Origin: Hirudo medicinalis
Lineage: Eukaryota; Annelida; Clitellata; Hirudinida; Hirudinidae
Direction: 5' to 3'
NCBI GenBank assembly: GCA_011800805.1
Contig: MPNW01000832.1
Location: forward strand, 104,244 to 122,943
DNA length: 18,700 bases
Shown here one piece after another: positions 1 through 8,022 of this stretch. A program made the translations under genes and the position numbers. The notes under the pieces were generated by a model that was given only the letters and a program-made list of their open reading frames with translations, had not been told where the DNA came from and made no database searches. Position 1 is the stretch's first letter; each line of letters opens with the position of its first letter.

Positions 1-1
1 G

Positions 2-78
<77 letters not shown>

Positions 79-109
79 GTTGTTGTTGTTATTATTATTA
101 TTATTATTA

Positions 110-144
<35 letters not shown>
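1..144. repeat. ATT microsatellite with GTT interruptions
   Basis: Nearly uninterrupted ATT trinucleotides with a short GTT block near 78-90 and isolated GTT variants at the start and near 111. It begins at the window edge, so its true left end is unseen. Interrupted arrays of this kind are usually older and more stable than pure ones. Confidence 0.95.
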
Positions 145-501
145 TTGTAGTTAATATGAAGTTACTTTCAAAACAGATATTATCAGTTGACTAACTTGCA
201 TGGACCACCCATCGTGACGGTTGATAATATTAAATCAACGGTGTATTATAAAAATTTTGTTTTCAATTCATTATTTTTGCATAGTTTAATCAATATTATC
301 TTCTTGTATTGGATGTTGTTACATACAAATGAATGAATGAATATTCATAATACAATAATAATATTACTTACGAACATAATTTATATTATAATAATATAAC
401 ATTAATTATAATTATTATGGATTTTATTTGAGTTCATCGAAGAGTGAATGACGAACATTTCCACCTCTGATTTGGAAGGCGATTCTTCGTTTAAATGGAA
501 A
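145..501. other. AT-rich non-coding stretch
   Basis: No long open frame on either strand. It holds a short GAAT run near 330-343 and palindromic AT-rich sequence around 345-420. The last 80 bases are less AT-rich and lead into the inverted repeat at 502-557. I see no gene, RNA or transposon signature. Confidence 0.6.
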
Positions 502-557
502 CCTGGCGAGCGAAATGAAAATAATTCATTCGTCTGGTTTTCATTTCATTCGCCAGG
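502..557. repeat. Inverted repeat, 20-bp arms, 16-bp loop
   Basis: Arm 502-521 (begins cctggcgagcg) pairs with arm 538-557 (ends attcgccagg). Eighteen of 20 positions are Watson-Crick pairs, one is G-T (510/549) and one is mismatched (511/548). The loop, 522-537, contains ttcattcgtctgg, which resembles ttcattcgccagg in the right arm, so the left arm could pair with either copy. The structure could be a foldback element, a small hairpin RNA or chance. No poly-T stop or promoter is evident beside it. Confidence 0.75.
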
Positions 558-628
558 GTCGTTCGAAATTTTAATTGAACTTTGTCGACGGTTGTGGATT
601 TTAAAGTTAAAATGTTAACTGTTGTTGT

Positions 629-820
629 TCGAAGTGTTGTTGTGTATTGTATCTTTTTTTGTATAACTGCTGTTGTGTGCTGTATCTTGTTTGAATATTT
701 GTCGTTGTATGTTGTATCTTGTTTGTAAAACTTTTGTTGTATGTTGTATCTTGTTTTTATAACTGTTGTTGTGTGTTGTATCTTGTTTGTATAATTGTTG
801 TTATGTGTTGTACCTTACAT
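629..820. repeat. 32-bp minisatellite, about six copies
   Basis: Units lie at 629-660, 661-692, 693-724, 725-756, 757-788 and 789-820, all exactly 32 bp. Most share the core tgttgtatcttgttt; the first and last copies vary in it. The variable part of each unit lies between cores. The even spacing without indels suggests array growth by unequal exchange or slippage. There is no open frame through it and no spacer between units. Confidence 0.9.
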
Positions 821-1552
821 ATGCTATTCAAAATCTCGTGGCCTTTTGGTCCCAGGAGTGTGAGGCTTATTACATCTTAAGTGGGTAATTATTTTTGATA
901 TGAATTGAATAATAGAAAATAATAATTTATATAAAAATATGTATTACAATAATAATAATAATAATAATAATTTTAATTCATAATTATTATTTCGAAATGA
1001 TCGAAAGAAACATATTGCAACATGTTGAATAACCTCCAAGGGAATGAGCGATAATTGTGGCGCTCTTGAGGAACAGAAACACTGGCGATTGCTTTAAAAG
1101 TTGCTTAACTCCGAATGGTTCAAGATTGTGACATGATCAACAACAACCAAATGAATGAATCAAAAATTCAATTTCAAATTGAATGTTAAACATTTGGAAA
1201 ATTATAAAAACGGATTTTAAAAAAGACGCAATTTGAGCACAAAGTCTCACAACCAAATGAGGCAAAACACGGCTCGGGTAATTCTGAGTAAAAAAGGTGT
1301 TACGCAGATGTGGGCTTGTACCGATGATAACGATGAATTATGTGCTCAAGTCTCAAACATTTTTCGAGTCAAACTCGGTGCAAGAAATTGTTCTGAATAG
1401 AAACTCAATCGGTAACACGAGGAGTTTCATAAAAATTCCATTTCCTTTGCCAAATGATGAAAACTAAATTCGAAGGCCAATACATTGCAATGTCATCATC
1501 AAGTTTTCTGATGAGATGTGATAATGTAACAGTGTGGTTCGATAATTAGGAT
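821..1552. other. Non-coding stretch with a short AAT tract
   Basis: It contains an AAT run at 948-971 and otherwise ordinary mixed sequence. No open frame of note and no recognisable RNA gene. The part from about 1040 to 1540 is moderately complex and could hold diverged repeat or regulatory DNA, but nothing specific is visible. Confidence 0.55.
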
Positions 1553-1622
1553 GCAGGGCGGAGCGATAGGGAGGCATGTGCCCAGGGCCCGGCAGTTTTT
1601 TGGGGCCCGAATGGTTTTAAAA
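1553..1622 (+). mobile_element. GC-rich repeat, possible hAT-type end (copy A)
   Basis: It begins cagggcggagcg and continues through a run of G and C blocks (gcccagggcccggc) to ttttaaaat. The block at 4964-5036 follows the same order: a cagg start, a purine and G-rich stretch, gcccagg, cggca, a T run, ggcccg and ttttaaaa. Two diverged copies in one AT-rich window show a dispersed repeat. The CAGGG-CGGA start resembles terminal inverted repeats known from hAT DNA transposons. That family assignment is inference: no matching opposite end, 8-bp target duplication or transposase was found. Confidence 0.45.
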
Positions 1623-1838
1623 TATTAAAATTGTGCACTCATTCCAAGTGATGTGAAGTTGAGATTCAGTTTTATTTCAAATCATTGCCTCGACAAATTT
1701 GGCAAGTTCTTTAGTGGATGAAAGCAAGAAATTGATATTAATATTTTTCCGATTCTTCTTATTATTAAAATTAATATAGAGTCATTGTAATTATAAATTA
1801 TGAAAATACATTCTCAAATAAATATTTTCCGACGAAAA
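1623..1838. other. AT-rich non-coding stretch
   Basis: Mixed AT-rich sequence following the GC-rich block. It may include more of the same element, since no right boundary is visible, but nothing is recognisable. Confidence 0.45.
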
Positions 1839-1900
1839 CATCGTCACACATAACGTAATCATCTGTCACACATAACGTAATCATCTGTCACACACAATGT
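1839..1900. repeat. 22-bp tandem repeat, just under three copies
   Basis: Units at 1839-1859 (21 bp, one base missing), 1860-1881 (22 bp) and 1882-1900 (partial). Each has catctgtcacacataacg as its core, and the last ends in a variant. This is a short recent duplication with no visible function. Confidence 0.85.
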
Positions 1901-1982
1901 CTTTTCATCAAATAATCACTGCAGATGTTCTCAAAACTAGAATCTACAAAATAAAATAAAAACTTTGTTTAAACCTCTCCTT

Positions 1983-2009
1983 TAAAAAAAAAACTTGAAA
2001 AAAAAAACC
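1983..2009. repeat. A-rich tract
   Basis: Two A runs of about ten bases separated by cttg. It could be a degenerate retroposon poly-A tail on the plus strand or a simple A-rich patch. No retroposon body is recognisable upstream. Confidence 0.5.
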
Positions 2010-2063
2010 ATCTATTGCAGTAAAAAGCCGGGGAAAGGGATGGGGTCTGCAATTTATGCCCCA

Positions 2064-2160
2064 CATCCATGCATAAAATTCATTGCTAGGGACCCGGATC
2101 CACTCCATCTGAGAGGGGGGAGGCCCATAATCAACCTCCGTGGGCCTATAAATCCAACAG
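2064..2160. mobile_element. Possible GC-rich transposon remnant
   Basis: This block is much more GC-rich than its surroundings and contains gacccggatccactcc followed by gagaggggggagg. On the minus strand a segment (about 2110-2150) reads tag-GGCCCA-cggagg and then TATGGG-cct. That resembles 5091-5128 (GGCCCA-tgggggc, TATGGG-ggcct), which lies just beyond the copy B block. It may be another relic of the same family in the opposite orientation. A 73-residue minus-strand frame crosses it but matches nothing I recognise. Confidence 0.25.
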
Positions 2161-2263
2161 TCCAAATAGAGCGATTTTTTCCTTCTAATCTATTCGGACC
2201 AATAACTTTTCCAGCCTATTTTGAACGTGCTAGGCGGAGCGTTGGAATTGATGGAGTTTTTAC

Positions 2264-2346
2264 ATGGACGGACGGACGGATTAATAGATGGATGGATGGA
2301 CGGATGGTTGATGGATGGAAGAATGAATGGGTTTCAAATGGATGGG
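2264..2346. repeat. GGAC/GGAT tetranucleotide tract
   Basis: It starts as a pure GGAC run and becomes an imperfect GGAT/GAAT run. Frames through it read as repeats of Trp, Met, Asp and Gly. That is the signature of translated microsatellite, not of a protein. Confidence 0.9.
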
Positions 2347-2802
2347 TCTGCACTCTTGCCTACCGTGGTTCAATATCTCGTGATAGATCTACGAAGATCT
2401 TTGATCGGACGTTGCACTTGACTTCATAATTAAGCGCTAAATCAAGCGTCTGTTACTTCACAGTGAGATGTGACTTGTCCAGGATATCCACTGCTTCAAA
2501 TTATTCTTCTCTCAAATGAATGCATCTGGGTGTTGTTGATGTTATTATTAATCTAGTGAAATGATGATAACGATCCTCATCAACAATTCATCATTGCGAT
2601 TGTACAAATAAGAAAAGTTGTCTTTATTTGTGATGAATTTAAAATTGTAATTCACAAATTGTAAATTGTAAAATAAAAATAAAAATAAAAATTCGTAGAA
2701 AAGATTGAGATCTTCGTTTTGAAGGCGGAAGTCGATTCGAAAATTTATTGACAGAAGGAAGGACTTGAAAACATGAATCACCAAGTACTGGAAGCTTTTG
2801 GC
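2347..2802. other. Non-coding stretch
   Basis: Mixed sequence without a convincing gene. A minus-strand open frame over 2548-2784 is rich in Phe, Leu and Asn, as expected from translating AT-rich DNA, and resembles no family. A short AAAAAT run lies near 2670. Confidence 0.55.
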
Positions 2803-3062
2803 TGGACGGATGAATGGATAGATGGATGGATGGATGAATGAATGAAGGAATGGATGAATGAATGGATGAAGGAATGGATGGATGAATGGATGGATGAATT
2901 AATGGATGGATGAATGAATGAATGGATTGGAGGATGGATAAAGGGAAGAATTAATGGAAGATTGGAATAATGTGTGAATAGTTGATGAATCGAAGGATGA
3001 ACTATGGATGGATGGATGGATGGATGGATGGATGGATGGATGGATGGAGGAGGTGGATGAGG
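2803..3062. repeat. GGAT/GAAT array (large)
   Basis: About 260 bp of imperfect GGAT and GAAT units. The stretch near 3004-3048 is almost pure GGAT. The middle is interrupted near 2935-3000. The minus strand translates to repeated His-Pro-Ser-Ile. Confidence 0.95.
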
Positions 3063-3267
3063 TGATGATGCGAAAGACAAACAGTGCCCAAGAAGATTGA
3101 GAGCAGAAGTTCAAACTCCAAACAGGAACTGTAGAAGGACACTTGTAACTGATGATCATGACCCGCCACGAAACCATGGACCACCCTGGAAACAAATGGA
3201 AACCATGGAAACCATGGATAGAGGAAAAAAAAGAGAGGGAGGGACAGAGAGGAGTGGTTTGGTATAT
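3063..3267. other. Complex island between two GGAT arrays
   Basis: About 200 bp of non-repetitive sequence between two arrays of the same tetranucleotide. A small internal repeat of aaaccatgga occurs near 3170-3220. Open frames enter from the flanking repeats on both strands and resemble no family. The island may be an insertion into one original GGAT array, or the two arrays may have grown separately. Confidence 0.5.
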
Positions 3268-3377
3268 GGGTGGATGGATGGATGGATGGATGGATGGATG
3301 GATGGATGGATGGATGGGTGAGTGGATGGATGGATGGATGAGTGGATGGATGGGTGAATAGATAGACTGAGTGGATA
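3268..3377. repeat. GGAT array
   Basis: Nearly pure GGAT from about 3271 to 3317, then GGAT mixed with GAGT and GGGT variants. It has the same motif and strand as the array at 2803-3062. Confidence 0.95.
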
Positions 3378-4163
3378 AAGAAGGAATGAAGGATTAAAAT
3401 GCTCCCCAGTTCTGTGCAATGTCACTCCTTCCATAAACACGTGTGTATGATAACCATTTGTCTGGTGATAATATATATCGCCTAAGGGTAAAGTTGGAGG
3501 TTATAATTAATAATTAATTTAATAACAATAATAATAATAATAATAGTCATTTTATGAGCACAATTTACTTCAAAAATTTCAAAACTAAAATAATAATAAT
3601 AATAGGCGTACATTATGCAAGACGGTGTTGGTTATTATTAAATTATGAATTTGTAAATTATTTGTCCAATGTTCTCGCTCCTTCTGTGTGGAATATTTAT
3701 GCGTGTAATCATGCTGTGATTAAAATTTATTTCTTGTGAATTACGTTGATAAACGAATTTCAAGGAGAGGATTTCCTTGAAATTTTGTAGCAAATTATTT
3801 TATAAGCATCAACGTGACAATAGATTATTATTATAGCAATATAATTATTCTTACTCATTATAATAATTATAATATTATTATTATTATTGCTTTGTTAGAG
3901 TTTATTAGTTATTATTAGAACTTGTTGTGATGATAACAATTATATTATTAATGATAGTAACAATATAACCAATTGTTCGACAATAATTTTAAATAGTGCA
4001 TAATTATGAAATCATGGCTCAGGTGCGAAGAGGATCAAGCATGAAGATGACATAATTCTCCGAGTACCTGCTGTCACGTGTGGACTTCTTAAGTTTTGAT
4101 CGATTTCTTTGCACTCCCTGAACCTACCATACATCCTTAGTTCTTCTTCCTTTCATTTCCAAC
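3378..4163. other. AT-rich non-coding stretch with AAT/ATT tracts
   Basis: It contains AAT tracts near 3525-3545 and 3589-3604 and ATT/AAT palindromic sequence around 3826-3890. A 61-residue plus-strand frame at 3554-3739 resembles no family and lies in AT-rich DNA. Bases 4010-4130 are more balanced but show no gene. Confidence 0.55.
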
Positions 4164-4224
4164 CCATTCATCCATCCATCCATGCATTCACTCATTTATC
4201 CATCCATCCATCCATCCATCCATT
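4164..4224. repeat. CCAT array, left part
   Basis: CCAT/CATT tetranucleotides, the complement of the GGAT motif used at 2803-3377. It ends at the SINE candidate and the motif resumes on its far side. Confidence 0.9.
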
Positions 4225-4231
4225 CATTGTT

Positions 4232-4243
4232 TGGCCGAATGGG
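4232..4243 (+). promoter_or_regulatory. Pol III A box-like element
   Basis: tggccgaatggg matches the tRNA A-box pattern TRGCNNARNGG at most positions. Its distance to the downstream B-box-like element fits a tRNA-type internal promoter. Confidence 0.5.
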
Positions 4244-4275
4244 TTGTCTTTCCAAAATGGGGCGGTAACGTGTCG

Positions 4276-4286
4276 TGTTCGAAACC
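4276..4286 (+). promoter_or_regulatory. Pol III B box-like element
   Basis: tgttcgaaacc matches GGTTCGANNCC at all fixed positions but the first. Confidence 0.55.
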
Positions 4287-4382
4287 CAGCCTGCACTGCC
4301 AAAGGAAGGAGCGCTACATAAATGGTTAACAAAAAAGCGCTTTGACGATGATATAGCATGCTATAAAAATGAAGTACATTGT

Positions 4383-4497
4383 GCATTCGTTCATCCATCC
4401 ATCCATCAGTGCATTTATTTATCCATCCATCCATCCCTAACATACCCCTTCGTTTAACCATCCATCCATCCACCCATTCATCCATTCATTCGTTCAC
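4383..4497. repeat. CCAT array, right part
   Basis: Imperfect CCAT with CATT and CCGT variants, interrupted around 4405-4420 and 4436-4460. It continues the array that precedes the SINE, or was seeded by the SINE's 3' end. Confidence 0.9.
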
Positions 4498-4593
4498 ACT
4501 TTCCATCAGTCTCTTGGTTCTTTCATCCCGAGTCCCTCCTCAGGAGTGGAAAAGGAGCGCTTTTTAATTTAATTCATATTTAAGGGGTGTCAT

Positions 4594-4706
4594 GACGACG
4601 ACGACGATAATGATGATGACGACGATGATGGTGGCGATGATAATGGTAATGATGATGACGATGACGATATCGATGATGATGATGACGACGACGATGATGA
4701 TGACTG
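4594..4706. repeat. GAC/GAT trinucleotide array
   Basis: Mixed gac, gat, ggc and aat triplets. One frame would read mainly Asp, but stops and non-triplet breaks occur and no flanking exon can be recognised. I call it microsatellite, not an acidic protein tract. Confidence 0.85.
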
Positions 4707-4963
4707 ATAAATATGATGACGATGTTAACGACAACGGCTGAATATCTTTGCACTTTTAAAAACTTCCAGCAGGAAGAAGCGATTATTTACTGCGAAACAC
4801 TTGTGTTTCCCGCTCTTTCTGCAATCGTTGTATCGTCGTCTGGCATCAAAATTTCAATATTTTACTCGCATCTGGGGTGCACTTGCGAATCAACGGGCAT
4901 CATACGATGATGTGACACGATGAAGATGAAGATAAAGATGACAAGGGAGGGGGGTCCTCACAG
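4707..4963. other. Non-coding stretch
   Basis: A 65-residue plus-strand frame at 4713-4910 begins in the GAC/GAT repeat and includes several Cys and Ser residues. It resembles no family I know and has no convincing context. The sequence becomes G-rich after 4944. Confidence 0.45.
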
Positions 4964-5036
4964 GCAGGACCGCCGAGAGGGGAGGGCAGGGGGAAAATGC
5001 CCAGGTCGGCATTTTTTAAGGCCCGGATTTTAAAAC
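4964..5036 (+). mobile_element. GC-rich repeat, possible hAT-type end (copy B)
   Basis: It shares with 1553-1622 an ordered series of blocks: cagg, gagagggga-type purines, gcccagg, cggca, a T run, ggcccg, ttttaaaa. It begins caggaccgccgagagg. The G-rich part (4944-4993) has several runs of three to six G. Assignment to a hAT-like or related DNA transposon rests on the terminal motif and is tentative. The element may extend to about 5150, where the GC-rich ggcccatgggggc and tatgggggcctg follow. Confidence 0.45.
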
Positions 5037-5405
5037 GCTACAGTCATGACGATTTTTTTTTTTTAATTTTCCATTACCAAATTACTTGACGTAGTGGCCC
5101 ATGGGGGCTCTATCTATGGGGGCCTGAAATTTCTATGGGCGAACCAGCTCAAAGGGAAAAGCTGGAGAAGAGAGAAAAAACAGACGATCGTATCTTCATC
5201 AACTTCACGATGAAGAGCATCCTGCAGATGTTCAATTTCATCTTTCCAGGTTTTCCAGTTGATTTATGAACTCCAGGGAGGTGTGAGAGTTCGTCATCAT
5301 CTTTCGTCATCATGTTTGGTCACGTGCAGCGGGTATTTCATCGTTTCCAGGAGAATAGTAAGGTGCATCTTCCCGTTGCGTTTCTGAATTGATGATGAGT
5401 CGATG

Positions 5406-5406
<1 letters not shown>
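5037..5406. other. Non-coding stretch, possible continuation of copy B
   Basis: Bases 5090-5150 hold GC-rich sequence (ggcccatgggggc, tatgggggcctg) that may belong to the element starting at 4964. The rest, to the TG tract, is mixed sequence with tcatcatctttcgtcatcat near 5293-5312. No open frame or RNA gene is recognisable. Confidence 0.4.

Positions 5407-5438
<32 letters not shown>
5407..5438. repeat. TG dinucleotide tract, 16 units
   Basis: Sixteen uninterrupted TG units, 32 bp. Pure TG tracts of this length are usually length-polymorphic and can adopt Z-DNA. Confidence 0.95.
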
Positions 5439-5439
<1 letters not shown>

Positions 5440-5488
5440 CGAAGTATATATTTTTGTACTTATAATTTAACTAGCTCGTAATAACAAT

Positions 5489-5551
5489 AATTATTATTAT
5501 AATAAAATTAATTATTATTATAATAAAATTAATTATTATTATAATAACAAT
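5489..5551. repeat. 21-bp tandem repeat, three copies
   Basis: Units at 5489-5509, 5510-5530 and 5531-5551. The first two are identical and the third diverges over its last few bases. Each unit contains the self-complementary stretch aattattattataat. Confidence 0.85.
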
Positions 5552-6294
5552 AATAGTTATTACAATAACAGTAATGGTAATTAAAATAACAATAAAAATA
5601 ATTATACTAACAACAATAATATTTACAACAACATTTATAATAACAATAATTTTATTTTAAAAATAGCAATAAAAACGAATAACTAAATAATCAATTTATG
5701 GAAACCTTTGTTGCATTCGTTAGTCAGTGCATCATTCAAGCACCTGGTTTAAGTGCATTGTGAGAGTCATTTGAAATCATTTCTAACATTTATTCCAATA
5801 TTACATAATTTAGTTATTATTATTATTAAAATTACACATGCTATTATTATTATTATTTATTATTATTTTTATTTTATTTTTTTTTCAAATGTTGAAACAG
5901 TTCTTTGATGTAGACTTTTCAATTTCAATTTGTGGACTTTCGAAATTCATTGAGATGGAAGGAAGGAATGATTGGAAAAGAAAAGAAAAGATTCCAAATT
6001 GAGAATGAAACTGCCTGACATTCGCTAATGCTATTTATCGTTTCCAGTCAATTTGTCCGATGTCATTGGACATTTGTCCGCGTGTCTTCTCAATTTCTGA
6101 TCCTCTCAGACGCTGTCGTTCCAGTATTTCGAGATTGTTTTAGAGTTTATTTCAATTAAACTTGAACATCTTCAAGTCAAATTAATACGCTTATTATTGG
6201 ATGACTAATCGATTTGCTGATGACGAAAGAAGATGAAAGTTATGCCTGTATTTTTTTAATTCCTATTGTTTTAACACATGTAGCACTTTTCATT
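5552..6294. other. AT-rich stretch with ATT tracts
   Basis: AAT and ACA-rich sequence to about 5700, then ATT tracts at 5812-5883, then ordinary sequence. No gene is visible. A short gtcc/ggac inverted pair near 6056-6072 is too small to interpret. Confidence 0.5.
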
Positions 6295-6324
6295 CATGCA
6301 CTCTTCAATCATGCACTCTTCATT
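6295..6324. repeat. 15-bp direct duplication
   Basis: catgcactcttcaat (6295-6309) is followed directly by catgcactcttcatt (6310-6324), with one mismatch. Confidence 0.8.
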
Positions 6325-6448
6325 CCTTGACATTTATCAGTCAATCGTCAGAAACCCCTGTTCCACAATCAATCACTGAATGAATGCATCTTCTCGTTGA
6401 ATGCTTCAAAGAGGATCAGACATTGTAAGGACAGGAGTTCTCAGTCAT

Positions 6449-6543
6449 GTAATGATGTGATGATGTGATGAAGTGCTGATGAATTGACATACTGATGTGA
6501 TGATATTATGATGAAATGGCATAATGATGTGACGATGCTATGA
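6449..6543. repeat. Degenerate GATGT-type repeat
   Basis: Irregular runs of gatgtgatg with interruptions. It looks like a decayed short tandem repeat. Confidence 0.6.
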
Positions 6544-6904
6544 CGTACTCAGTCACGTGACGGTGTCAGGAGTTGATTACAACAGATCGAAAACTTTCGA
6601 AATAGCGGCAAATAACTCCACAAATGATGCAATTGATGACAACAAACTGAGCTTATCTTTTTCAAACACACGCATAAAACAAAAAAACAAACGAAAATAA
6701 TCGTAAATCACACGGAACACACATTGTCCGAGGTCTCCCTTGGTGCAAAATTACAGCCGACAATAAAAGAAAATTTCGTACAAGAAGAGAATGACGTCAT
6801 TTGTCTGATTGATGTTGAAAAGTTGTTTGTCGGTGCACACATGTGTCCATTGGAGGGACTGGATGCAAACATGCTTTTCATGGCTTTCAAAACATCGAAT
6901 TCAA
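6544..6904. other. Moderately complex stretch, no gene supported
   Basis: About 180 bp before the ATT array (6724-6904) is open on both strands. The plus frame has about 59 non-repeat residues, from a TTG codon. Neither frame resembles a family I recognise, and both run into the microsatellite. A perfect CRE palindrome, tgacgtca, lies at 6792-6799. A diverged exon cannot be excluded. Confidence 0.4.
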
Positions 6905-6905
6905 C

Positions 6906-6938
<33 letters not shown>

Positions 6939-7053
6939 GTTATTATTAATATTATTATTATTAGTATTATCATTACTATTATTTTTTTTTATTATTATCA
7001 TTACTCTTCTTCTTCTTATTATTATTATTATTACTAATATTATTATTACAGCT
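6905..7053. repeat. ATT microsatellite, interrupted
   Basis: ATT units with GTT, AAT, CTT and T-run interruptions. About 25 bp later it is answered by an AAT array on the same strand, so the two can pair as an inverted repeat. Confidence 0.95.
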
Positions 7054-7075
7054 GTAAAATCAGGGTTATTGCTTG

Positions 7076-7076
7076 N
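7076..7076. other. Ambiguous base (N)
   Basis: A single N placed two bases before the AAT array at 7079. It probably marks a consensus or gap-closure problem in repeat sequence. Confidence 0.9.
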
Positions 7077-7077
7077 T

Positions 7078-7192
<115 letters not shown>

Positions 7193-7951
7193 ACAATATT
7201 ATTATCGGGTAATTATTTTAAATATTTCTATATTAAATATAATTATTTTTTTAACTGTATTAAGAATGATTTTGTATCAAAATATGTTGTTTAAGCAACA
7301 TTATTTATTGAGATATACGGTGACTAAATTTTAAATTATAATATAAATTTGAATAAATTCCAAAAACAACGAAATAATTTTTCCACTGCAACTGCAAATT
7401 GATGGATGCATCTGGCAGAACATGTTTCTGCACTAACACGATTCATCTCAATTTCAAGAGGATTGAAGGATGAGAGAAGCACAAAATAAGAATCCATTGC
7501 AACAAGTCGATGAAGGATCATGTTTTTCATTTAAATCCAACAATTAAGCAACTATTAAATGTCTAATTTTTCAATAATACTGCCTATAGGCTTACTGGTT
7601 GTCGAATAAATCTATTTGGGGATGTTAATTGTATTATTGGAAATAATTAACACAAAAATAACATAATGATTGAATGAGGAAATTTATTAATATTAATTAA
7701 TTTACATTTGTCCATATTAATAATATTAATAATAATAATAATAATAATAACATTGAAATAAAATTTAAATATCTTAAATCATATTTTAATTCCAAGCAAT
7801 AAATATTTTAAAATGATATTATCAGAATTATTAAAGTTCTTTTTATGAAATCAAATAAGCAAATATCGCCAAGAGGATTGAATTTTTATAAGTAATGCCT
7901 TTGCACCGATCAAATAGATAAAGCATCATTGTCTATGCATCGCAAAATAAA
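7193..7951. other. AT-rich stretch with one AAT tract
   Basis: It contains an AAT tract at 7715-7751. A 64-residue minus-strand frame at 7336-7530 lies in its most complex part but resembles no family I recognise. No RNA gene or element is visible. Confidence 0.5.
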
Positions 7952-7985
<34 letters not shown>

Positions 7986-8022
7986 ATCATATTTAATAAT
8001 ATAATAATAAAATAATAATAAA
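7952..8022. repeat. AAT/ATT palindromic tract
   Basis: Four AAT units abut four ATT units, forming a perfect 24-bp palindrome at 7952-7975. ATT and AAT runs follow to 8022. Confidence 0.85.

Larger units (their letters stand above)
4231..4376 (+). mobile_element. tRNA-derived SINE candidate
   Basis: A short interspersed element of about 146 bp. An A-box-like sequence, tggccgaatggg, lies at 4232-4243. It resembles the Leu/Ser tRNA type (tggccgagtgg). A B-box-like sequence, tgttcgaaacc, lies at 4276-4286, one base from GGTTCGANNCC. Their 44-bp spacing suits an internal Pol III promoter. The 3' part has agcgctacataaatgg, then aaagcgctttgacg and a perfect 14-bp palindrome, tatagcatgctata (4352-4365). 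A gcgcttt-to-ctataaaaatg tail of this type is, from memory, common in several animal SINE families. Both sides carry cattgt (4225-4230 and 4377-4382), a possible 6-bp target duplication, and CCAT repeats flank both ends. Confidence 0.6.

Noticed and set aside
629..820. CRISPR array
   Set aside because: The 32-bp units are contiguous with no spacers, and the window looks eukaryotic. The same applies to the 33-bp repeats at 18425-18700.
1995..2429. 144-codon plus-strand open frame
   Set aside because: It starts in an A-rich tract, crosses GC-rich repeat remnant and runs through the GGAC/GGAT microsatellite. No family resemblance.
2778..3440. His-Pro-Ser-Ile and Trp-Met-Asp-Gly repeat proteins on both strands
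   Set aside because: These are translations of GGAT arrays and appear in several frames at once, which real coding repeats would not.
4944..4993. G-quadruplex
   Set aside because: Several G runs are present, but loop lengths are uneven and the G-richness is explained by the transposon-end-like block.
7336..7530. 64-codon minus-strand frame
   Set aside because: Short, isolated, and no recognisable motif, neighbour or splice context.
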